From the NCBI RefSeq assembly GCF_009389715.1, contig NC_052404.1, positions 552,001 through 616,000 on the forward strand: a stretch of 64,000 nucleotides of DNA, in the 5' to 3' direction. The first letter of the stretch is position 1; the number at the start of each line of letters is the position of its first letter. This DNA is from Phoenix dactylifera (taxonomy: Eukaryota > Streptophyta > Magnoliopsida > Arecales > Arecaceae). The notes under the pieces were generated by a model. It had not been told where the DNA came from. It did not search any database and saw only the letters and a program-made list of their open reading frames with translations. The position numbers and the translations under genes were made by a program. Shown here piece by piece: positions 36,265 through 47,400 of the stretch.

Positions 36265-38394
36265 TCACTTTTCTCTACCATCATTTCTCCTTGCCTGACA
36301 GGCTTTTAATGCTTGAACTTCTGTTAAAGAAAAAAGGAACAGAAGCTGATGAATACAAAGTAACAGGAATAGACTATATTGCATTACAAAGGATAACAGC
36401 AACATTCTACCATCAGATTATAAAAGTTCTCTCAACAAGTAGAGTTAGTAGGGAAAGAAGAACGAAATTGCAATTTTACTGCCCACCAGAAAAAGTCATT
36501 TCAACATGCTGACATTATTTAATAATTTGTAAAGATGCAGATGGTGTGCGTGGGTCCACAATATTTCATCACTGAGTTTGCACCAATACTACTGAAGCCT
36601 CAATCTGTTACTAAACACACACTAGCTTTCAGGCCTGCACACACATTTCATTCAAGAGTAAAAATAAATTTGTGTTAGTTTTTTTCCTTAATAAGGGAAG
36701 AGTACCAGGGTTTCATTGGTTCCATGGAAAGATGACCAGGAGAATGGAAAAATCAGGGATCAACAGGCAGGGGGAGGGAATCAAATAGGATTTAGTTAAT
36801 GGTGAAAGAACACAGTGATTGGATGGGAATCTCACTGCTAATACCAGATCAGGACTAAACTGTTCCAGTTTTTACCCATAAAACAAAGTTTTGCAAGCTA
36901 CTTAGTATTTATGCATCAAGGGAAAAATAACATATCTGGAGACCCCTAGCCTTGCATTTATCATAACATGGATTTTTTTTTGTTTTATCTTTTCTGTCAA
37001 TGAAATTAATATACATATAAAATAAAAATTTCTTGATCTAGATGATCACATTCACTGCCTCGGAGACATCCAGCTGTTAATAAACATATAGAAAAACTAA
37101 AATACAAATAGCTTTATGAAAAATGTGGTTTGGAGGCTTTTCATTGATACTCACGAAACCTGTTTTTATCATCACTAGTCCTAATAAAACTCATGGAAAA
37201 CATAATTGTCACTAATTCCAGAAATTCTCCCCACATTCAATGTAGATTATTTTGCAGCAACAAATGCACAAAATGCTTCTGACATGCATATATCACCCAT
37301 TGGTTTGGCATAGAACAATTCATAATAGAATAAACCAAAACCATGCAACTATAAAAAGTCACAATCCTAATGCAGAACACAATGAAATACTTTAACAAAC
37401 ATCTAGACTTTGCATGCTTACATTTGATGGCATGAAACATTAGATGTGAGAGAGTTGTATTAGTATGATGTCAGATATAATTTTACCAATGAAAAAGGCC
37501 TCATAAATTAAGAATATATTTGGCTGTTTATGTTAGAGAAGTTCAGATGGTGGAACATATTATAACAGGAAAGATTTTACCTTTTTTTTTTATACAACTG
37601 ATTCTCAATAGGCATATCAAGCATATGCATGCAAGCATCCACAAACAAAAACTTTCATTTTTGAAATTCATGGGTATCGACTATTTCGTATGGTTACTTT
37701 TTTTTCCCCTAAAGTTATTTGATATCTGTTTACCAATGAAACATGCAAGAACATGATGAAGTTTTTTTAAAAGAAATGCCATATAAATCAGAAATGAGTA
37801 TGCGTACAATTCAAGCATGGAAAAAAAACTCGGATTTCAGTATGTCTACTTCGTTTTTAAAGAATTCAGCTACAAACAATCAATTACAAGATTTAGTTTA
37901 TATGTCCAAACCCAAATAAACAGAAGACATATATCGACTCAAACCAATTTCATGAATCCAAAAGAACTAAAAATTGTCTGTGAAGTCCTTGCAGCCCATA
38001 AAATTGATCCAAACAAAGGGTTCTATTACATACTTCTGAACTAGTAAAATCAAAAAAGAGTTAAAACTAATATCGATAAAGCCCAAAAGAAGAAGATATA
38101 GTACCGGGTTGGCAGGATTTCCAGTTCCGGTTGGTCCGGGCAAGGCATTCCTGGAAGAATACAGAAAAATGGGCGTGGTTGAGATTTAAGACAAAAAGAA
38201 GGGCGACGGAGAGAGAAGAAGAAGGGAAGGCTTGCCTGTAAGGCTAAGTAGAGGGAGGAGCACTCCTTGAGCTGCTTCACGTTCTCGTCCTCCTCGTCGG
38301 CGTCGGTCTGGTGGAGCGGCGGCGGCGGAGGAGGAGGAGGAAGGGCGGGCGAAGGGGACTGCGGCGAGGCGGGCGGCTTCCTTGACGGGTCCAT
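36265..38394 (-). CDS. COA4-like twin-CX9C mitochondrial protein
   Basis: Rebuilt from three minus-strand exons: 38394-38236 (53 codons), 38150-38105 (46 nt) and 36320-36265 (17 codons plus TGA), giving 86 aa. Exon 1 encodes a Pro-rich, acidic, disordered N-terminus (about 1-38) and then ENVKQLKECSSLYLALQ. Exon 2 gives ECLARTNRNWKSCQP. Exon 3 gives EVQALKACQARRN and the stop. The result is C45-X9-C55 and C66-X9-C76, the twin CX9C CHCH hairpin oxidised by the Mia40 pathway in the intermembrane space. Spacing and the NWxxCQxEVQAxKxC wording match COA4/CHCHD8-type cytochrome c oxidase assembly factors. That role is known for yeast and animal relatives and inferred here. Intron 1 (85 bp) has a GC donor (CAG|GCAAGC) and a normal AG; intron 2 (1.78 kb) is GT-AG. 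The split codon G|AA restores Glu69. The gene is easily missed because no exon is long. Confidence 0.85.
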
Positions 38395-38454
38395 AGCATT
38401 CGCTTGCGATGAGACTTTGAACCCATAGGGCTGCTTTGAGCTGTAACTGGGGTC

Positions 38455-38985
38455 CAAATCGGTCTGGTCGGGCGGGGTCATGAGACCCAACCCAATTTGG
38501 TTTCTTATTCAATTCTAATTTTGATTCCAAACTCAACCAAACAAAAAAATGGATCGGGTCGACTTTATTACTATAATTTTTGACACAACGAGTCACCCGA
38601 GTCGGGTCGGCTCGGGTCGGATCTATGTATAACATGGACCCAACCCAAAAAATCGGATCCGGATCGGGTATGAATTAGGTCAACCCATCCATAGCTTCAG
38701 AACTTGTTTGCATCCCCGTGGGCAGCCCGCGGGTCCAAATAATTTTACAGATTCGGGTCGGATCGAGTCGGGCAAGTTGTAGGATTAAAAACCTAAAATT
38801 ATTCAAATTTCAAATTGATTGGGTCGGGGCTGAATTCAATAAACCCAGATCCAACTCAAAAAATAAAACAGATCCAATTTTAGGATCCGATCCGGCCCCA
38901 CAGATCCTCCAAAATAAGTCAGGTAGGGTTTAAACTGGTCGGGTCGGGTTACGGATCAACCCGACCCATTTGCACCCTTAGTTGT
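38455..38985. repeat. GGGTCGGGT-rich repeat at the COA4-like 5' side
   Basis: A roughly 530-bp block dense in gggtcggg/cccgaccc-type words on both strands (cgagtcgggtcggctcgggt at about 38594; cgggtcgggttacggatcaa at about 38939; cccgacccatttgcaccctt near 38963). It resembles a plant non-autonomous element of the hAT-like 'gggtgcaaatgggtcggg' kind, but no matching opposite end or target duplication was found. It begins about 60 bp upstream of the COA4-like start codon. Confidence 0.5.
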
Positions 38986-41682
38986 GACTAGAGGAGAAGC
39001 TGGACCGTGTTGGTCCAAACCCAGCTTGATTTTAGGTCGGGTTTGGCTTGATACTGATCTTGTCCAATGCCTACGGAAGAGCTCCGACAATTAGGCTTGG
39101 CAATTTATATATATTGTTTTGGTAACATTTCTGTATTTGTAGTATTTAAAAAAACTTATAGGCATGTTTGATTCGAGGGAAAAAAATTTTCTCACTAAAA
39201 TATTTTTTCTAAAAAACATGAACTTTGCACATTTGGTTGATTATAGAAAAGTGGCACATTTTAGAATGACTTATGTTTGTTGAGTATTTATCTATTATGC
39301 CTTTAATAAAGAAAGAGTTCTTATCCCATTCTTATGCATTTTGGAAAAAAAAAAATCAATTTCCAACCAATAGGGAAGTAGACTTTCCCATATCCTACAT
39401 AACTTTTTCTTTTCTAAAAAATATAAAAAATTTACTTTTATAAAAAAATTACTTTTCTATTTCTCTCTTTTGAAAACTCCAACAAAAAATAGTATTTTTC
39501 TATTTTTTTTTATTGACGATACTATCCTTCTCCCCGCAGTAAGGTGATAGGTGCAAAAGCATCTTGGAGAAGAAAAACTAGCCAATAAAGGGGAGGTCGA
39601 ATATGGAGGTACGGTGGTTTGAACATCTTAGACCTCATATTTAAATTATAACTTAGTCACCTTTACCTATCTATTACCTATCTATCAATTTATCTATTTA
39701 AATTAAACTTGCCTCCTCTTTTAGAAGGAAGAAATTATATCAAGTCCCCTATTTGAAATTTTGAATTGCATTGTTCAAATTAGTATTTATAAGGAAAGAG
39801 AGCTCAGTGTGAAGAAAGTACAAGGTTTCTATTGTAGTGTTATTTTATTATAATGGATTCTTGTTGAAACCGTTATTGAATGCTATATAGTTATAACAGC
39901 CATTATTTCTCCAACTTATATGATTTAGAATTATTTAGTACTTAAATAGTATTTGTTACAATGGCTATAACAATGATATTGTAATAGAAAATAACAGGCC
40001 ATATGAAGAGCTACAAAGATCCTAAATAGAAAGCAACATGAGAAAGTAAGATCCAATAGGGAAGTTAAGCATCAATATTATAATGTTTATATGTGAGATT
40101 TATAGTGTAACAACTCAGAAACTAACCAAAAGATATTATTTGGATTCCTTGATCTTGTATAAATACTCAAAATCTCCTCGGTTAATAACCAATGTGGGAC
40201 TAAACAAATACCCACACTGATCCTCACATATAGTGCACCGGTGCTCTTATAAGTTATTTATTTTTTATATAAAATTTACCATCTACAGTTGAATTGGATG
40301 AACCTATTGTCTTTATATTAGATATTTAGTAAACAACACAATTTGTACCAGTGTCAATCTATTTGGATTCGACCAAATCCACAATTCAACCAAACTCAGC
40401 CTCATTGCATTCAGTCCCAAAATCAGCCATTTCATTTGAATGGTTGAGGATTCATGATAGGAATGAAACTGAATTTCTTATGAAAAATATGATCAACGAA
40501 CCATGGGTCAGAGGGGAGGGCTACCCTAGAAGGGACTGTCCCATCTCTCAGACTGTAATTTAGATGAATTCTTTCCAAAATTGGAGCCCCATAATTAATT
40601 ATGTTAGGTTTAAGGTTTTGATCCGAGTTTTAGTTTGACAGCATTGATTATAAGTGCATGTTTTGTACCCTTATTAATTTTGTGTTCTTTTTTCTCTACA
40701 AATTAGTAAAATACCACATTGCCATGGATGCTAAAGAAGGCATTTGCACAAAATTATTATTATTCCTTGCTTCTGTTATCAGTTTTTTGAAAACCTTTTT
40801 TTTTCTAAGCAAAACAGCAGCAAACCACCCCATATTTGATTGATAAATAAAATGAGACAAAAGTTGCAGGCAGGAGGCGAAGGAAAGAAAAGAAAAAATT
40901 AAAGAGAAAACACCTAAAAAAGCCACAAATGACAGGAAAAAACTCTACCCAAACATAAGACCCAGTCTAAAAAAATATCTTGCAAAATAAAAGGGCTCAT
41001 TCTCACTTCAGGCCTTCCATGATGCATCCGAGGGTAGCCCATCACCTTTCATGCTATGAAAACCAAATTCAAATTTCAAAACCTTACTCAAATTCACAAT
41101 TTAAAACATTGTTTTAAATTTGTATTTTTAAGTGATGCATTCGATGCTATACCCTCCATGGCTAAGCCAATATTGGCATTGAGTTCATCTAACATTAGAA
41201 AACCTATAAGATATTGTAAACATGTAAAGATAAAGTAATAAAGCAAGCAAATACTCTCGGTCACTATAGTATGTAACCGATAAAAAATATCAGTTCATCT
41301 AACATTGACACCAACAAATTTATCTAGTTACACAAATAAGGGGAAGATGAAAATGTTTGCTTCCTTCAGAACAAGCCCCTTAATAACCAGGTTCCTCCAC
41401 CAATTTCCCATTCCTATCCCAAGGCAAGTTCCTTGCAATACTCCTCTTATTTACATGAATAAAAAGACTGAATTGCCACAAGCACAAGTTGATTTCTGTC
41501 GTACTCGGAAGGCGAATATACATCAGTCTGTTCAATCGAGTCATAGGCTCAAAAGCTTCAAATTCAGTGTTTAAATCTTGAGATAATTTTGAAGGAAACT
41601 TCCTTGTCACTATTTGTGTTAACACCTGGGCTTATTTACTTCGAATGAGAAATTTGTTGAACTTTAACCACCAAACCAGTCT
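38986..41682. other. Intergenic DNA between the COA4-like gene and RPH1, no gene recognised
   Basis: AT-rich. About 39170-39500 resembles a decayed MITE (aggcatgtttgattcgaggg ... with ggaaaaa/cttttc words on both strands). 40108-40230 is the uninterrupted copy of the repeat at 2.1-2.5 kb. Open frames are short and without motifs. Confidence 0.45.
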
Positions 41683-44309
41683 TCATTCTGACCTCTGAAG
41701 CCACCCAAGCTGTAGACAGGTGTATTTATTTAGGGTAAAGGATAAATATGGATAAAGTCAGTAGCTTATAAGAATCCGAGATAATACCTTCCATGCATAC
41801 ATCACAAAGAAAGTTATGGTATCTGCAGACCAGACAATGGAGAAAGACTTCCAGAAAAATGGTATCACAACATTGAGTAGAGGGATGAGAAGAAAGAGGT
41901 AGTTCAGAGCTTCTTTCTCATTCTTAGAGCAGTCGCGCGCTCTAAGGGAAGGTATAGCTGCATAAAGATTTAAATCAATTAGCAAAAAGTTACATGATTA
42001 TTGGAGGGAATGTACATTCTCTATCACAGCTTAACTGACGTAATATTAATATATTGGGATGGTTTAATGCCTACAGTGTATATAACCAAAGATCCATGAT
42101 GGTGGGACATCTAAATCAATGACCTGCACTTTTCATCATAATGTAAAATGTCCAGACTGCCTATGAACAAAATTCAAACATTTTGACGACTAGATGAACA
42201 AAATGGATGGTTTTTGAACACCACAAAAATTTGCATTGGTTCTCTGTGTATATTTTGGTCTACATTTGATGAACAGTGTAGGTTCTCAACTTCGATGGTT
42301 CACCGTGACTTAGGCATAGGGTATGCCATGGGGGCAGTCAAGCCATAACCATCATCTTTAGTTAAGTGCTATCATTATCTTCAAATTAATCTGTTGAATC
42401 AATGTTGTTTGCTTAAACCTTGCAAGTACAGCAAGAAGACAAAAAGAAAATGTAGAATTTGAAAAAGACGAGGATGCTCTAAAATGATGCACTAGAAGTC
42501 CAGCATGAGTAACTTGACTTCTATTATTAAACTTTTCAAAAATAAGATCAAGGTTTTAGATCTTGGCGGGACAAGGGGCATCCCAGCCCTATTGTTCCCT
42601 TCTTATGATATAATGGGACTGAGATAGGGGTGGGACTCCATAACACATCTACACAGGGAAAGAAAGAGAAAAAGGAAAGAAAGAAAGGAAGCCAGAAGAA
42701 AAGAAAGTAAGAAGGAAGAAGGGAAGGAAAGAAGAAGAAAAAGGAAGGGAGAAGAAAAAAAAGTAAGAAGGAAGAAGGGAAGGAAAGAGGAAGACAAAGG
42801 AAAGGAAGGAAGAAGAAATTGAAAGAAAAGAAGGAAGAAATAAAAGAAGAGAAAAAACAAAGAGAAAAAAAGGAAAGTAGGGTAGAGAGAAGAAGGGCAC
42901 CTATTGGGACACTCGACCAAGACACCTACCGGGATGGGACAGGACAACGGTGCATCCCATTCTGTAGAGAAACTGGGACTCTTGTCCCACAAGATTTAAA
43001 ACCTTGGGTAGGACATCTTGTGTACGAATGTCTAACATATAAATTTTGGTATAAAAGTGTATAACCTATAGAAAAACTTTAGGACTAATAAATTGTAGGT
43101 AAGACTCAAGCCTTTTAGGGTTCAGCCTACCTGTCTTAAAAAAACCTAGAGATAGTACAGTTTAATAAAGTAAGTGCCGAATCTGATGAGCATTTGTCCA
43201 CAAAACCTGATGAACATGACTGTTAAATGAATTTTCTACATAACCTGATGACCATGTACTATTGGTTGAGTTCTTCAACAAATGTGCTTAAGCCATTAAT
43301 AGCATGAAACAAGTCGTAATACAATCCATGGAGTACTGGCTAAACAACTCTTGCAGCTTAAGTCAATCTTTTATAAAAACCATCTGTAAATGTGTTGACA
43401 CCTGCTTCTTCAATTCACTTCACCTACTAGAGACATTAATGATTATAAAAACCATCAGTACATCTGTCTATTTGGAAGCACATAAGAAATAAATCCATTA
43501 ATGAAAGACGATCTGCCTTTCTTCTCTGTGATATTGACCTCTACAAGTTTGATCACAGCATAGAAACAATTTTTTTGCACATTATCCATAAAGATTTTCA
43601 CAAATCAGGAGAAAATCGTGAAACTTTAAAAGGTGAAGAGTTGACTTAGAATACAAATCAAAAAGTCAAACAGTAAAGGAATAAAAATATTCTAGAATCA
43701 AAGGTGGCATCATCCGCTGATCCCATAATATATCATTACAATTATTGGAGTGAGATTTTAATACCTAAAGATAAGGGACTAAATAGACAAGCAAATTCAA
43801 TAATTTACATCCTAAACTACTGCTTAGTGATTGGAAAGACTCCTATCATGCAGAATCAGTGAGTTTTCCATGCCTACATTTGCTTATACTACTATGCTTT
43901 TATTTAAGTCTTCCTTGGATAAGAAACTCCTAACTGATCCGCCCAAAGGAGATCAAGTCCATCAATAGGATCAGAGTCCTGCCATGAGAAAACAAGTTGC
44001 TTAGAGATAGCATAACCTGCTAACCAATCAGCATCCTTATCCACTTCTCTGTAAATATAGGTAGCTCTATAGTATTGAAGCCAGGGAGTAAGCTGCCAAA
44101 ATACTACTCCACTTTATTGAGCCGCAAAAAAAAAAAAAGAGTCTACTGTTCATAAAGCTTTCGTGTCTAAGACTTGGAACAGACACACATTGTTGACAGA
44201 AATGGGTGGGTGCCACTTATCTTTGGTCTTGTGAAGCCATGCACCTTGGTGCCTCATCAGTACATGCATGAGCGGCTAGGTTCAATTCAGCCAACCCACC
44301 ATGATCTGA

Positions 44310-44343
<34 letters not shown>

Positions 44344-44410
44344 CCAGCCCACCATGATCTGACCTCTCTCTCTCTCTCTCTCTCTCTGTGTGCCAGCCCA
44401 CCATGATCTG

Positions 44411-44452
<42 letters not shown>

Positions 44453-47400
44453 ACACACACACACACGTAAATATTCCCCACTTCTACATGCAAAACAGAC
44501 ATCCCCTTTCCATGACACGACAACCCAAAAATATACCCACTGAATTAACAGATGCTCCCAGGCATAAAGATTGCATCAATCACTGGAAAGAATCCTTGAA
44601 AACCTTCTCTTAGCATCCATTCATTTAGATAGAATGGGTAAGGGTCATCCAGTCAATCTTTCAACTTGCAATAAAGTTCTCTCTCACTTGAGACAAAGCG
44701 AGTATAAGTCTTAAGGGAAAGAAATAATGAATCGGTACAGTGAGTCAGTCCACTATTTGAGTTCTTACTACTTGGTTTTTCCTCTAAGTTTAGTTAAATT
44801 GAATTAATCCCTCGTCCTTCCCTTAGGAGTACAACACAAGAAAGCAGTGAAGTTGTTCCTTCATATAGGGAGTAGGCTACATTATCCATATGCACCATGG
44901 TAGTGCAAGTGCTGCTCTAACGGAAAGAGCATCCTTGGGATGCCTCAAACCAAGGTCCACCGTACCGGGTCCGGTAGGCGTACCGGGTCCGGTAGGCGTA
45001 CCGGTTGCCTACCGGACCGGTACGGGCCGGTTCGTACCGTGCTCCGGGCGGTACGAACCGGGAAGCTCTTCCCCGCCGGAACCGGGAAGCTCTTCCCCGC
45101 CGGAACCGGGGAAGAAGAAGAGAACCAGAGAGAGCGCGGGGAAGAGAGGGAGAGAGCCCACCTTCGGCCGCCATCGGAGAACCGCGGAGGGGCGTCGGAG
45201 GCCGGTGGGGGGCGGCGGAGCCCGCGGGGGCGCTGCGGCGGCCGCGGCCCTCTCCCCCGTCCCCCGCCCGGCTCCGCCGCCCCCCACCGGCCTCCGACGC
45301 CCCTCCGCGGCTCTCCGATGGCGGCGGAAGGTGGGCTCCCTCCCTCTCTTCCCCGTGCTCCCTCTTTTTCTCCTCGCCTTCTTCGTCTCCGGCAAGGAAC
45401 CGGCCTGTACCGGTTTCCACGGCTCCGCCGTACCGGTAGCTGGCCGGACCGGTTTGTACCGGCCCGTACCGGCCGGTACGGGCCGGTTCGGCATACGCTG
45501 CCTCAAACCATGTGAAACTTTTAACCTTGATTATTCTATTTGTGGTGAACATTAATCTTTAATCAGATAGTTTAAGAAAATTATGACAATTCAGATCTCC
45601 AACAAAGTAAACGTGCAAAAAAAAAAATCTAGTAATTTGTAGGACAAGTGGGTTAGGTTTCACATTTAATAAGGCCATAATTAATGAATATTTTTATACT
45701 GTGCATATCACTAGCAGTGAAGTTGTTCTTTTATATAGGGAGTAGGCTACATTATCCATTTGCACCATGGTAGCACAAGTGCTCTAAAGGGAAAAGCATC
45801 CTTAGGGTGCCTCGAACCATGTGAAACTTTTAACCTTGATTATTCTATTTGTGGTGTACATTACTCTTTAATCAAATAGTTTTAGAAAATTATGACAATT
45901 CAGATCTCCGAAAAAGTAAACATGCAAAAAAAAAACTAGTAATTTTTAGGACAAGTGAGTTAGGTTTCACATTTAATGAGGCCACATTTGACAATGAATA
46001 TTTTTATACTGTGCATATCACTAGCAGTGAAGTTGTTCTTTTATATAGGGAGTAGGCTACATTATCCATTTGCACCATGGTAGCGCAAGTGCTGCTCTAA
46101 AGGGAAGAGCATCCTTAGGGTGCCTCAAACCATGTGAAACTTTTAACCTTGATTATTCTAGTTGTGGTGTACATTAATCTTTAATCAAATAGTTTAAGAA
46201 AATTATGACAATTCAAATCTCCAAAAAAGTAAACATGCAAAAAAAAATCTAGTAATTTTTAGGACGAGTGGGTTAGGGTTCACATTTTTTTATACTGTGC
46301 ATATCACTACGGAAGCTAAATTCACTTACTTGGCATTTCCCTGAATACCCAACTCCAGTAAAAAGACTTTTAATTGGATATGGAGCGCAAGATTCTGTTC
46401 AATGTGTACCATTACAAGATGCCTCAAAAAGTTCTTCATTTGTTTAACAAATTTAGATAAGATGGATTTTGCATGTCTTTTTGTAAAGATGTTCTTAGTG
46501 TACCTTAATAACAAGATGCTCCTAAAATTCATAAAATATGTTAGTATCAGATACAAGCAAATCTTAGTCAATGAATAAATTGATAGTTATGGATGATGGA
46601 GGGGGTTCAAATCCTTCATCTGATTGGAATATTAACTCAGATTGCAAGCTGCAATAGTAAAGTAGCAAACTAGAACAAGTTGCAAGGCTAAGAGAAGCTG
46701 TCCAGTGTACTACTACAGAGATTTTGACGATAGAGCATGAAACATGACTCCAAGATATAGAGAAAACATCGTAACTTTAATAGCTTAGTACCCACCAACA
46801 GAAAACTTCCATATGACCTTAAGGTTGAGAGACTTGAACCTAAAATACTTCTAGGGAGTTCCTCCAAATGTTGACATTGTTATTGATTTTTTTAAACAAA
46901 ACATATAAAGAAGCATATTGAATTTAGAGGAAGCATAAAGCTTCTTTTTGAGTAGTTTCCAAAGTGGAGAGGCATCAAAAGATTTACATGGATGAGAGTC
47001 ATGCACAAAGATATATTTGATTACTTTTTTTTCTTTCGTCACTGATAAAGAACTTTTTTGCAGAAACATATGCATAAAGAGGAGAAAGGCCAAAAAGGAA
47101 AAGATTATCAAAGACCAAGAAAGCAAAAGCAGAAAATATAATGGTCGGTCGTTTTGACAGTGTTTCAAGAATTCCATTACCGTATGGGGATAGGATGAAA
47201 ACGGATACAAGAAAAGATTTGAAAAGAAACAGGCCAGAGATTTCAAGAATGGAGCATAACTTACTGAACATCCAAACGGACCACATCCCCATTAGTCTCC
47301 ATATATCTGGTTCATTTGATGGGAATATCAGATTAAATGAAAGGGCTCCACCAAATAACATTGAGGCATAGCCTTGAACCTCGAAAAGAGTATATAAAGC

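Noticed and set aside
42548-42992. Phe/Leu/Ser-rich minus-strand frames resembling membrane proteins
   Set aside because: They are translations of a 240-bp purine tract inside a foldback element.
44217-44523. RERERE-type minus-strand frames
   Set aside because: Produced by (TC)n tracts of a minisatellite.
44890-45555. Overlapping 144-221 aa open frames on both strands
   Set aside because: They arise from a GC-rich palindrome with few stop codons. The two strands give near-identical Arg/Pro/Gly-rich peptides, as expected from an inverted repeat.
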